In this document: positions 52,977 to 62,143 of the stretch, piece by piece
How the letters are laid out: each line of letters opens with the position of its first letter
How positions within the stretch are numbered: position 1 is the first letter of the stretch
Assembly: GCA_016717005.1 (NCBI GenBank)
Contig: JADJUF010000024.1
Coordinates: 62,001-126,000, forward strand
Direction: 5' to 3'
DNA from: Myxococcales bacterium
GTDB taxonomy: Bacteria; Myxococcota_A; Polyangia; Haliangiales; Haliangiaceae
DNA: 64,000 nucleotides
Translations under genes and position numbers: made by a program
Notes under the pieces: model-generated
Told to the model about the DNA's origin: nothing
What the model saw: only the letters and a program-made list of their open reading frames with translations
Database searches by the model: none

Positions 52977-53879
52977 TCACGGCGTCGGGAACCGCACGCG
53001 GCTGATCGTGAAGCGCGCCTTGCCGCAGGTCGGCTTCGGCGGCGGCGCGGGCCTGGCGCCTGGCGGCCGCGTCGGCTGGGCGGCCGGGGGCTTGGCCTTG
53101 GGCTTGGGCGGCGCCACGTCGAGGTAGACGTACAGGACGTCGCCGTGGGGCGGGGCGATCTCCTTGGTCCAGCGGCAGTCGCCGGCCACGACCTCGAGCG
53201 CGTGCTTGCCCGGCGCGATCGGGAGCAGGTCGCCGAGCCGCTGGCTGCCCTGCCCGTCGATGAGGACCCTGGCGCGGCCGAGCCAGCCGCTGCCGCTGAC
53301 GACGACGTTGCCGTCGACTCGCGGCGGCGGGTTGAGGCTGAACGACTGGGTGCGCGCGAAGTCGACGTCGTGGACCAGCGAGCGGAACGAGATCGGCGTG
53401 AGCGCGTCGAACCGGTGCGGCCCCGGCGGCAGCTCGACGAAGATCGGGGCGGGGCCGGCCTGGCGCACGCCGTCGATGAAGATGACCGCGTCCTCGGCCT
53501 TGCTGGTGATGTCGACCTCGCCGGGCGTGGCCTCGAGCTGCGCCAGGATCTTCTCGACCTTGGCGCGATCGGGCGCGGCCGGCGCCTGCTTGAGGTAGTC
53601 GCGGTACGCGCGGGCGGCGCCGCGGATGTCGTGCTTGCGGCGCAGCACGTCGGCGAGGTTGAAGGAGACGCTCGGGTGGGGCGCGATCTTCGCGACGTAG
53701 CGGTAACGATCGATCGCGGTCGCGAGGTCGCCGGCCTGATCGGCGGCCTGGGCCTCGGCGAACGCGGTCCGCGCGGCCTCCTCGACCCGCGGCGGCAGCG
53801 GCGGCTCGTCGGCGCTGGCCGGCGCGGTCAGCGCGCCGAGCGTGATCGCGGTGAGGGCGAGGCGAGGGCAGCGCAGCAC
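52977..53879 (-). CDS. Secreted TPR/PEGA-domain protein
   Basis: A 300-residue exported protein. Signal MLRCPRLALTAITLGALTAP ending at ASA. TPR-like region: AFAEAQAADQAGDLATAIDR, NLADVLRRKHDIRGAARAYR. PEGA-type domains follow: GEVDITSKAEDAVIFIDGVR with FVELPPGPHRFDA, and ARVLIDGQGSQRLGDLLPIA with PGKHALEVVAG. The Pro-rich C-terminal tail ends in a basic segment. Such proteins are frequent in myxobacterial envelopes; role unknown. It ends 21 bp after the oxygenase start region, same strand. Confidence 0.75.
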   Translation of the reverse strand: MLRCPRLALTAITLGALTAPASADEPPLPPRVEEAARTAFAEAQAADQAGDLATAIDRYRYVAKIAPHPSVSFNLADVLRRKHDIRGAARAYRDYLKQAPAAPDRAKVEKILAQLEATPGEVDITSKAEDAVIFIDGVRQAGPAPIFVELPPGPHRFDALTPISFRSLVHDVDFARTQSFSLNPPPRVDGNVVVSGSGWLGRARVLIDGQGSQRLGDLLPIAPGKHALEVVAGDCRWTKEIAPPHGDVLYVYLDVAPPKPKAKPPAAQPTRPPGARPAPPPKPTCGKARFTISRVRFPTP

Positions 53880-53929
53880 CGGTTGATGGTAGCCGATAGC
53901 GGCGCGGACGCCGCCTCCATCATCGCTCT

Positions 53930-54316
53930 TGCCAGGCCTGCGCGCGCCGCGGCCCCAGGCGCTGATCGCCGCGCCGCCTGGTGCGCCCGACGCGAGGCCT
54001 GCGCGCGCCGCGGCCCCTGGCGCTGATCGCCGCGCCGCCTGCGCGCGCCGCGGCCCCAGGCGCTGATCGCCGCGCCGCCCGCGCCGCGGCCCCTGGCGCT
54101 GAGCGCCGCGCCGCCTGCGCGCGCCGCGGCCCCCGGCGCTGATCGCCGCGCCGCCTGCGCGCGCCGCGGCCCCCGGCGCTGATCGCGGTGCCGCCAGGCG
54201 CGCGACGCCAGGCCTGCGCGCGCCGCGGCCCCCGGCGCTGATCGCCGTGCCGCCAGGCGCGCCCGACGCCAGGCCTGCGCGCGCCGCGACGCCCGGCGCT
54301 GATCGCCGCGCCGCTC
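53930..54316. repeat. GC-only tandem array, about 40-bp units
   Basis: GGCGCTGATCGCCGCGCCGC alternates with CTGCGCGCGCCGCGGCCCC; about eight units from 53960 to 54310, spaced 40 bp or, with an inserted CAGGCGCGCCCGACGCCAGG-type segment, about 58-60 bp. It fills most of the 535-bp divergent gap 53880-54414. No ORF of interest. Confidence 0.88.
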
Positions 54317-54339
54317 GTCCGCGACGCCCCGGAGCCTTG

Positions 54340-54401
54340 CCGTGATTTCGGACGGTTGTCTGTTTTGATGGAAATCAGCCGTGATAGCGGACGGACGTCT
54401 G
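54340..54401 (+). promoter_or_regulatory. Two direct repeats upstream of the DUF4395-thioredoxin gene
   Basis: CCGTGATTTCGGACGGTTGT at 54340 and CCGTGATAGCGGACGGACGT at 54379, 39 bp apart and both followed by CTG, end 14 bp before the ATG. The interval is AT-richer than its surroundings (GTTTTGATGGAAATC). Likely promoter region with repeated regulator sites. Confidence 0.5.
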
Positions 54402-54414
54402 CTACGGTGCGGAG

Positions 54415-55110
54415 ATGCAGCGCCGCGCCGACCCGTACCGCGACCTCGCCGTGATCGACAGCCGCGCGCCGCGGACCAACCAGACCATCGTCGCGATCGT
54501 CGCGTCGATCGCCGTCGCGACCGGCGCGTGGCCGCTGCTGGGGCTCCTCGCGCTGCAGCTCGCGATCGCCGTGCGGTTCGGGCGCCGCTACTGCCTGCCG
54601 TGTCGGCTGTACTTCGACGTGCTGCAGCCGCGCCTCGGCGAGGGGCCCCTCGAAGATTCACGCGCGCCGCGGTTCGCCAACATCATCGGCGCCGGCGTGC
54701 TGGCGATCGCGACCGGCGCCTACGCCGTCGGGCTGCCCACGGTCGGCGCGGCGCTGGGCCTGACGGTCGTGGCGCTGGCGACGGTGGCGGCGACCACCGG
54801 CCTGTGCGTCGGCTGCGAGCTGTACAAGATCAGCGCGCGCCTGCGCGGCGTGCGCGGGGGCGCGATCGATCGGGTCGATCTCGCCGGCCTCGGCGCGGAC
54901 CCGGGCGCGACCGACGTGGTCGTCATGTTCACGCACCCGCTGTGCGGCGACTGCCAGCGCGTCCGTGCCGAGCTGGCCGCGAGCGGTAAGCCGGTGGTCT
55001 CGGTCGACGTGTCGCGCCGGCGCGACCTGGCCAAGAAGTACGGCGTGACCCTGGTCCCGCTGGCGGTCGCGGTCGATCCGTTCGGCGTGGTCACCGCCCG
55101 GCTGCACTGA
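54415..55110 (+). CDS. DUF4395-like membrane protein fused to a thioredoxin-like domain
   Basis: A 231-residue protein. The N-terminal part has membrane segments (TIVAIVASIAVATGAWPLLG, IIGAGVLAIATGAYAVGL, LTVVALATVAATTGLCVGCE) with RRYCLPCRLYFDVLQPRLG and FANIIGA, which match the DUF4395 pattern. The C-terminal 75 residues look like a thioredoxin fold: VVMFTHPLCGDCQRVRAELA with redox pair CGDC and YGVTLVPLAVAVDPFG carrying the cis-Pro. Extra CLPC and CVGC pairs in the membrane part suggest thiol relay across the membrane. Confidence 0.78.
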   Translation: MQRRADPYRDLAVIDSRAPRTNQTIVAIVASIAVATGAWPLLGLLALQLAIAVRFGRRYCLPCRLYFDVLQPRLGEGPLEDSRAPRFANIIGAGVLAIATGAYAVGLPTVGAALGLTVVALATVAATTGLCVGCELYKISARLRGVRGGAIDRVDLAGLGADPGATDVVVMFTHPLCGDCQRVRAELAASGKPVVSVDVSRRRDLAKKYGVTLVPLAVAVDPFGVVTARLH

Positions 55111-55245
55111 GCGCCGGCGCAGCGCTCGCCGGCGCAGGGCGGCGCGTGCACCGCGGCGGACCGCGTCGGGGCCAGGCGGCGGTGATCGCTCGGAGCCGCG
55201 GTGACGTCAGCGCTGGCAGCGGCGCCGCAGGCAGGCTGGGCACGC

Positions 55246-55412
55246 TGGGCGAGCGTGGCTGCGCACGGACCGCGGCGGGGCCAGCGCCGCGGTGAACGCT
55301 CGGGGCCGCGGTGCCGTCGCCGATGGCGGCCGGGGCCAGCGGCGACGCGGACACGCTGGGCGAGCGCGGCGCGCGCGAACCACGTCGGGGCCAGCGCTTC
55401 GACCTCGGTGCT
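55246..55412. repeat. Degenerate repeats replacing the transposase 3' part
   Basis: CACGCTGGGCGAGCG occurs at 55248 and 55348 followed by related CGGGGCCAGCGC segments; similar GCTCGGGGCCGCGGTG pieces recur. They fill the space downstream of the IS481 remnant. No gene is seen in 55111-55370. Confidence 0.55.
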
Positions 55413-55625
55413 GATGGCGGTGGGTGAGGTCTTGGGCCGGCGCGACCGCTCACGGACCCCGCCCACGTCGCGGCCCGCGGCTTGATAGCGCTCGACCCAG
55501 GTGTACCCAGTCTGTCGGCTCACGCCGAAGCGCCGACAGAGCTCAGCCATGTTCACAAAGCCGCCCTCGGCCTCGTTCCACCGCCGCTCCCATTCGAGGA
55601 CGAGCTTCGTCCGCTCCCTCGTCAT
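55380..55625 (-). pseudogene. IS481-like transposase N-terminal remnant
   Basis: From ATG 55625, about 80 residues match IS481-family transposases: FVNMAELCRRFGVSRQTGYT with WVERYQAAG (helix-turn-helix) and RERSRRPKTSPTAIS. After EVEAL the sequence loses similarity and runs into local repeats; the rve catalytic domain (DDE) is absent. Hence a decayed insertion sequence. The family name is by pattern, not by search. Confidence 0.72.
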
Positions 55626-55673
55626 GTCGGTCGCTTTTCAGGGCATCGACGACGGTCGCCCCCCTGATGAATG

Positions 55674-55769
55674 ACGCGTCAAGGATGTCCGTGGGCGAGT
55701 GCCCCAGCCTGTCCAGGGTGTCCTCGGACCGACCTGTCAAGGATGTATCAGGGCTGTACCCCCCCACGA
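55674..55769. mobile_element. Possible IS481-type terminal region
   Basis: GTCAAGGATGT occurs at 55678 and 55736, the second followed by ATCAGGGCTGTACCCC, which recalls IS481-type ends (TGT...CAGG). Together with the transposase remnant this suggests the element end near 55766. Speculative without the other end. Confidence 0.35.
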
Positions 55770-55785
55770 CGCCCGGCGCGCGGGC

Positions 55786-55813
55786 TTGACGATTCGTTGC
55801 AAAATGCTATATA
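55786..55813 (+). promoter_or_regulatory. Sigma70-like promoter for the RAYT remnant
   Basis: TTGACG (55786-55791), 16-bp spacer, then TATATA (55808-55813) with TGC before it as an extended -10. The AT-rich stretch is striking in this genome. The ATG at 55828 is only about 8 bases beyond the expected transcription start, so a nearly leaderless message is likely. Confidence 0.55.
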
Positions 55814-55827
55814 TGCCATAATCAAAA

Positions 55828-56088
55828 ATGAGCACATTGCGACGCCCCCGCACGCCGATCCAGCTCACGCTTGATCAGGCGCGTCGCCCGACCGGGCACG
55901 GCGGCTGGCGTCCGGGCGCCGGCCGCAAGAAGCGCAAGGGCAGCTGCGCGCACCTGCCGCGCGTGCGGTTTCCGGCGTCGGTGCCGGTGCACGTGACGCT
56001 CAAGGTCGTCGGCGGCCTGCCGTCGTTTCGACGCCCGCCGGCCGACCTGACGGCCGACGCCCGACGTGACGGCCGACGCCGGACGTGA
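55828..56088 (+). pseudogene. RAYT (REP-associated tyrosine transposase) N-terminal remnant
   Basis: An 86-codon ORF. RPTGHGGWRPGAGRKKRKGS and the following FPASVPVHVTLKVVGGLPSF resemble the N-terminus of RAYT/Y1 transposases (GGxRPGAGRK, then PVHVTLRV.). The HUH catalytic motif and tyrosine are missing: after SFRRPPADL the sequence turns into simple repeats. So it is a truncated transposase gene with its promoter intact. RAYTs mobilise REP elements, and REP-like repeats exist at 20443-22319. Confidence 0.6.
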
Positions 56089-56112
56089 CACGCCGGCGCC
56101 GCGGCGGCCGCC

Positions 56113-56172
56113 GCCCGACGCGACGCCCGACGCGCCGCCCGACGCGCCGCCCGACAGCCGACGCGCCGCCCG
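56113..56172. repeat. 12-bp tandem repeat
   Basis: GCCCGACGCGCC, four to five copies with slight changes, just beyond the RAYT remnant and 38 bp from the yggS stop. Confidence 0.7.
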
Positions 56173-56209
56173 ACACCCGCCGGTGCGCGGTGCGCGGTGC
56201 GCGACTCGC

Positions 56210-56896
56210 CTACGCCGCGGCGGGGCGGTCGCCGAAGATCGCGGTGCCGATACGCACGAGCGTCGCGCCGCAGGCGATCGCGACCGCGAAGTCATGGCTC
56301 ATGCCCATCGACAGGTGCGGCAGCGGCGCCGCGGCGGTGGCGAGGCGATCGCGCAGCGCCCGCAGCGCGGCGAAGTGCGGGCGCGCGTCCTCGGGATCGT
56401 CGGTGGGCGGCGGCATGGTCATGAGCCCGTCGACGCGCACGCCCGGGACGGCGCGCAGCGCGGCGATCAGGGCCGGGGCGTCGGCGACCGCCACGCCGCC
56501 CTTGGTCGCCTCGCCGGCGACGTTGACCGCGATCAGGATCGGCTGCACCGCGCCGGGCGCGACCCGCTTGCCCAGCTCGACGCCGAGCGCGAGGCTGTCG
56601 ACCGCGTGGACGAGCGCCACTTGACCTGCGATCTGGCGGGCCTTGTTGCGCTGCAGCCGCCCGATGAAGTGCCAGCGCGGCTGCGTAGCGACGGCGGCCT
56701 GCTTGGCGACCAGCTCCTGCACGTAGTTCTCGCCGAGATCGGTGGCGCCGGCGGCGATGGCCGCGTCGAGCGCGGCCACCGGGTGCAGCTTCGAGACGGC
56801 GACGAGGGTGACCTCGTCGGCGCGCCGGCCGGCGGCGGCGCAGGCGGCGTCGACCGCGGCCCGGGTGGCGCGATAGCGCGCGGCGACGTCGGTCAC
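56210..56896 (-). CDS. yggS: YggS-family pyridoxal phosphate homeostasis protein
   Basis: A 228-residue YggS/PROSC protein. PLP lysine in VTLVAVSKLHPV (about residue 35), then LGENYVQELVAK, WHFIGRLQRNKARQI, LIAVNVAGEATKGGV, GLMTMPPP, LSMGMSHDFAVAIACGATLV and RIGTAIFG, all classical. It binds PLP and affects vitamin B6 and amino-acid balance. GTG 56896 overlaps the maf stop as GTGA. Confidence 0.93.
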   Translation of the reverse strand: MTDVAARYRATRAAVDAACAAAGRRADEVTLVAVSKLHPVAALDAAIAAGATDLGENYVQELVAKQAAVATQPRWHFIGRLQRNKARQIAGQVALVHAVDSLALGVELGKRVAPGAVQPILIAVNVAGEATKGGVAVADAPALIAALRAVPGVRVDGLMTMPPPTDDPEDARPHFAALRALRDRLATAAAPLPHLSMGMSHDFAVAIACGATLVRIGTAIFGDRPAAA

Positions 56897-57474
56897 GCGG
56901 GGTGCCCGAGCGCGAGGTGGACGGTCGCGGCGCCGGTCGCGCGCAGGAGCTCGACCACCTCGGCCAGCGGCAGGCCGGCGACGTTGGTGATCGAGCCGTG
57001 GACCGCGCGCACCAGCGCCGCGCCGATGCCCTGGATCGCGTAGGCCCCGGCCTTGCCCTGCCACTCGCCGCTGGCGACGTAGTCGGCGAGCACGTCGTCG
57101 TCGTAGGCGCACATCTCGACGTCGCTGGTGACCGCGAGCGCGTGGTGGCGCGCGCCCTTGCGCAGGACCACGGCGGTCGTGACCTGGTGGGTGTGGCCGC
57201 GCAGCTGCCGCAGCATCGCGGCGGCGTGATCGGCGTCGTCGGCCTTGCCGAAGATCGTGCCGGCGAGGATCACCGTGGTGTCGGCGGCGAGGACCCAGTC
57301 GTCGGCGGTCGAGATCGCGTCGGCCTTGGCGGCCGCGACGCGCTCGACGTACGCGCGCGCGGCCTCGCCGGGGTGGACCGACTCGTCGACGTCGGCGGGG
57401 CTGACCGCGAACGAGACGCCGACCCGGGCCAGCAGCTCGCTGCGGCGCGGCGATGCGGACGCGAGGATGAGCAT
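56893..57474 (-). CDS. maf: Maf-family nucleoside triphosphate pyrophosphatase
   Basis: A 193-residue Maf protein. LILASASPRRSELLARVGV at the start, VLAADTTVILAG (catalytic Asp region), FGKADDADHAAAMLRQLRGH, and GAYAIQGIGAALVRAVHGSI. Maf proteins hydrolyse non-canonical or modified NTPs. ATG 57474 is chosen since AAGG lies five bases upstream; GTG 57480 is possible. A TATATA box sits just before the start. Confidence 0.92.
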   Translation of the reverse strand: MLILASASPRRSELLARVGVSFAVSPADVDESVHPGEAARAYVERVAAAKADAISTADDWVLAADTTVILAGTIFGKADDADHAAAMLRQLRGHTHQVTTAVVLRKGARHHALAVTSDVEMCAYDDDVLADYVASGEWQGKAGAYAIQGIGAALVRAVHGSITNVAGLPLAEVVELLRATGAATVHLALGHPA

Positions 57475-57576
57475 GCGCACCTTATATACAGCCGCGGCGC
57501 GGCCGCCGATAGCCGGCCGAAACGGCGACGAGCGCCACGGTGGCGCTCGTCGAGGTTCACGGGGTGTGAGGGCCGG

Positions 57577-59548
57577 TCACTGCGGCGGCGGCCAGCCGCC
57601 ACCCTGGGGCGGCGGACCACCCTGGGGCGGCGGACCCCCGAAGCCACCCTGGGGCGGCGGACCCCCGAAGCCGCCCTGGGGCGGGCCACCGTAGCCGCCC
57701 TGGGGCGGGCCACCGTAGCCCGGCGGCGGACCCCCCTGCGGCGGACCACCGTAGCCGGGCGGCGGGCCGCCGTAGCCACCGGGCGGGCCCTGGGGCGGCT
57801 GCTTCTTGCCCTTCACCATGTCCATGATCGAGTCGTACGCCGCGGGCGCCGTCAGCATCAGCACGCCGAAGTAGGCGAGCAGCATCAGCACCATCCGCAC
57901 CAGCATCAGGAACCACTCGATGAACTTCACGTGCGGGAAGTGGATCAGGATCGCCAGCATGAGCAGGACGATCTGCGCGACGAGCCACACCAGCAGCAGC
58001 GCCGTGACGTGCGGGGCGAACGCGTCGACCGCCTGCATCGCCGGCGGCAGCTTGCGCGCCGGCACGACGAAGATCACGCAGGCGACGCCGATGAGCAGCA
58101 CCACCACGGTCAGCACCGCGTAGAGCTTGAACAGGGCGCCCGGTGCGTCGAACAGGTCGAACGCGTCGATGAACGGCACCAGCAGCGAGACCGCGCCGAC
58201 GGCGATGATGATGCGCGCGATCTGATCCTCGGGGTTCGCGAGCCGCGCCAGCAGGCCGAACACCAACGTCGACATGCCGATCGCGTAGAAGCACGTCAGG
58301 GCGAGCGGCTCGGCCTGACCCCGGCAGGCGCGCCGATGCCGTTGATCAGCACGCCGGCGTAGGACACGCCGAACGGCAACCACTCGAGGACGATCGGCGG
58401 CACCTTGGCGCGGATGTCCTTGGGCGCGGCGGCGACGAGCAGGTACGAGGCGGCCGCGAGCAGCGGCCACACCAGGCCCTTGAACGCGTTGCCCTTGAAC
58501 GCGAACACCAGCTTGGGGCTGAAGCGGAGCGGAATGAAGATCGCGATCAGCAGCGCGACGCCCAGGACCATGAGCGCCATCTTCTGCAGGTCGACGTCGC
58601 GCAGCTTGGCCAGCGGCACGCCGAACAGCGTGCCGGGCTTGGACTGCGGCAGCGCCCGGGCCCAGTCATCCATCGGGCCGGGCAGGTTCTGCTGCGGCGG
58701 TGCGAAGCCCTGAGGCGGACCACCCTGAGGTGGGCCACCGAAGCCGGGCGGGGGACCACCCTGCGGCGGACCCCCGAAACCGGGCGGCGGACCACCGAAG
58801 CCACCCTGCGGCGGACCACCAGGCGGCGGGCCACCGAAGCCACCTTGGGGCGGACCACCCTGCGGCGGACCTGCGAAGCCGGGCGGGGGACCACCCTGCG
58901 GCGGACCTGCGAAGCCGGGCGGGGGACCACCCTGCGGCGGACCTCCGAAGCCGGGCGGGGGACCACCAGGCGGGGGACCCCGAAACCACCCTGCGGCGGC
59001 CCACCCGGCGGCGGACCCCCGAAGCCCGGCGGCGGACCGCCCGGCGGCGGACCACCGAAACCACCCGGCGGCGGACCACCCGGCGGCGGACCACCGAAAC
59101 CACCCGGCGGCGGACCGCCCGGCGGCGGACCACCGAAACCACCCGGCGGCGGACCACCCGGCGGCGGCGCACCGAAGCCCGGCGGCGGACCACCCGGCGG
59201 CGGCGCACCGAAGCCCGGCGGCGGACCACCCGGCGGCGGCGCACCGAAGCCCGGCGGCGGACCACCCGGCGGTGGCGCGCCCGGCGGCGGGCCACCGAAC
59301 GCAGGCGGCGGCGGCGCTGCGGGACCGGGCGGCGCCGACGGCGCCGGCGGCCCCGGCGGCTTGGGTGCGGGCGCGGCCGCGCCGGCCGGCCCGAGCTTGG
59401 GAGCCGCGTAGCCGAACATCGTCTTCGCAGGTCCGCCGGCGGGCGCAGCAGGCGCGGCGGGCATCGGTCGCCCGCACGTGCCGCACGCCGGCGCGGTCAT
59501 CAGCACGGCCGCGCCACAGAACGGGCACGGCCTGGTTGGTGTCGCCAT
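57577..59548 (-). CDS. Zinc-ribbon / Pro-Gly-rich multi-span membrane protein (two frameshifts as given)
   Basis: Three frames join into one protein of about 655 residues. ATG 59548 opens with zinc ribbon CPFCGAAVLMTAPACGTCG, followed by about 270 residues of GGPPPGG repeats. Near 58976 (acccc run) the frame shifts. Then come membrane segments such as KMALMVLGVALLIAIFIPLR and GLVWPLLAAASYLLVAA. Near 58319-58322 (cccc run) it shifts again, and more segments follow (FYAIGMSTLVFGLLARL, LLVWLVAQIVLLMLAILI). It ends with another GGPPQGG tail. One added C at each run restores the frame. Function unknown; the layout resembles zinc-ribbon membrane proteins of myxobacteria. Confidence 0.7.
58700..59330. 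repeat. Pro-Gly coding repeats
   Basis: Imperfect tandem units such as GGCGGCGGACCACCCGGCGG (minus strand: GGPPPGG) encode the linker of the membrane protein. A second, shorter set lies at 57590-57780. Long repeats of this kind are prone to slippage and assembly error. Confidence 0.85.
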
Positions 59549-59652
59549 GGCTATCGCTCTCTCCCGGGTTTTGGGCCGCACCGTAACGCGCCGACGGAAC
59601 GACGGTCAACGCGAGGGACCCGCGATCGCGCGCCCGTGGTACATCGCGAGGC

Positions 59653-60479
<827 letters not shown>

Positions 60480-60483
<4 letters not shown>

Positions 60484-60773
60484 CGTTCGTGCGCGCCACC
60501 GCGGACGGGGTCACGCTCGACGTGCTCGTGCAGCCGCGGGCGTCGCGCGCGCGGCTCGGCCCGATCCACGGCGATCGCGTCAAGCTCGCGGTCACCGCGC
60601 CGCCGGTCGACGGCGAGGCCAACGCCGCGGTGATCGAGCTCGTGGCCAAGGCCCTCGGCGTCGCCCGCGGCGCGGTCGCGGTCACCGCCGGCCACAGCTC
60701 GCGGCGCAAGACCGTGGCGATCCGCGGCGTCGACGCCGCGCGGGTCGCGGCCGCGATCGCGGAGGCGCCGTGA
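60480..60773 (+). CDS. yggU: DUF167/YggU family protein
   Basis: A 97-residue DUF167 protein: LDVLVQPRASRARLGPIHGD, VKLAVTAPPVDGEANAAVIE and GVARGAVAVTAGHSSRRKTV match the family closely. Function unknown. proC-yggU neighbourhood is common in bacteria, which supports both calls. ATGA overlap upstream, GTGA downstream. Confidence 0.92.
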
Positions 60774-62134
60774 CCCGGGGCTGGGCGCTGGCGGCGGCGG
60801 CGGCGCTGTGCGGCTGCGGCGGGCTCACCGGCACGATCGCGCTCGACGTCGTGACCGCGCCCGGCTCGACCGTGCTCGACGACGTCGTCCGCGCGCGGCT
60901 GACGCTGTCGTCGCCGCCGACCGTGGTCGAGGCGACCCGCGGCGCCGACGGGACGTTCCGGCTCGAGCTCGAGGTGCCGGCCGACGGCCCGGCCGGCCAG
61001 CTCACGTTCGAGGGCTTCGACGCCGGCGATCAGCGCGTCGCGATCGGGCGCACGCCCAACCTGCCGGTGGCCGCGATCGACGCCGACGTCGCGATCTACG
61101 TGGCCGCGCCCGACACGCTCGCCGCCGCGCCGGTGACGCTCGATCCGGCCCGGGCCGCGGTCGGCACCGCCGCCTATCCGTTCGGCGTCCTGGTGGCCGG
61201 CGGCCGCGACAGCGCCGGCGTCGCCAGCGATCGCGTGGCGATCTACAACGTCTTCACCCACGCGTGGCAGGCCGGCGTCGATCTGCCGGCGCCGCGGGTC
61301 GCGCCGACGATCGGCGCCAGCGCGCTGGGCTACGCCTACCTGCTCGGCGGCGACGACGCCAGCGGCGCGCCGACGGGGACGCTCTGGCGCTACGACACCA
61401 CCGCGGCGCCGGCCGGCGCGGTCGTGGCGCTGGCCGAGCAGCCGACCCTGGCCCGGACCGGCGCGCCGATCGCGCTGGTGCGCAGCGAGGGCTTCATCGT
61501 CGGCGGCGCCCCGCCGCTGGTGATCGACGGGTTCACGCGCACGCTGACGCCGGCGACGGCGCTGCCGACGCTGGCCGGCGCCGCGACGTCGGTGGTCGTG
61601 CCCGGGGTCGGCGCCGACGGGCAGGGCGCGCTGTTCGCGCTGTTCGTCGGCGACGGCAGCGGCGCCAGCGGCGTGGTCCGGATCGACGCCGACGGCGCCA
61701 CCGACGAGGCCTCGGCCCCGGCCAGCGCGCGGCGGCGCGGCCACGGCGTGGTCGCCACCGCCGACGGCCGTGTGCTGATCATCGGCGGCGAGGTCGGCGG
61801 CGTGCCAACGGCCAGCGCGATCGTCGCGAGCCCGGCCAGCCAGCTCTACGTCGAGATGCCCGACGTGCTGATCACGCCACGCACCGGCGCCGCGATCGCC
61901 GCCGCGGGCGGCGTGCTGGTGGTCGCCGGGGGCCGCGACGCCGCCGGCGTGGTGGTCGGCACCGCCGAGATCCTCGATCTGATCACGCTGGCGCACCGCG
62001 CGACCGTGCCGATGGTCGTGCCGCGCGCCGACGCCGTCGCCCGCCCGCTCGACGACGGCCAGGTGCTGATCGTCGGCGGCGTCGACGCCGACGGCCGGCC
62101 GGTCGGCACGCTCGAGCTGTTCACGCCGTCGTGA
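60770..62134 (+). CDS. Kelch-repeat lipoprotein
   Basis: A 454-residue lipoprotein (GTG start, signal ending LCGC). Kelch-type blades: GVLVAGGRDSAGVASDRVAI with YNVFTHAWQAG, YAYLLGGDDASGAP, GRVLIIGGEVGGVP, GVLVVAGGRDAAGVVVGTAE and GQVLIIVGGV-like QVLIVGGVDADGRPVG. A beta-propeller on the cell surface or periplasm, role unknown. It is the third gene of a tightly overlapping unit with proC and yggU. Confidence 0.8.
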   Translation: MTRGWALAAAAALCGCGGLTGTIALDVVTAPGSTVLDDVVRARLTLSSPPTVVEATRGADGTFRLELEVPADGPAGQLTFEGFDAGDQRVAIGRTPNLPVAAIDADVAIYVAAPDTLAAAPVTLDPARAAVGTAAYPFGVLVAGGRDSAGVASDRVAIYNVFTHAWQAGVDLPAPRVAPTIGASALGYAYLLGGDDASGAPTGTLWRYDTTAAPAGAVVALAEQPTLARTGAPIALVRSEGFIVGGAPPLVIDGFTRTLTPATALPTLAGAATSVVVPGVGADGQGALFALFVGDGSGASGVVRIDADGATDEASAPASARRRGHGVVATADGRVLIIGGEVGGVPTASAIVASPASQLYVEMPDVLITPRTGAAIAAAGGVLVVAGGRDAAGVVVGTAEILDLITLAHRATVPMVVPRADAVARPLDDGQVLIVGGVDADGRPVGTLELFTPS

Positions 62135-62143
62135 TCGCCGCGG

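Noticed and set aside
50997..54026. 1009-residue plus-strand ORF opposite the oxygenase and PEGA genes
   Set aside because: Antisense shadow of genes with clear family motifs and signal peptides.
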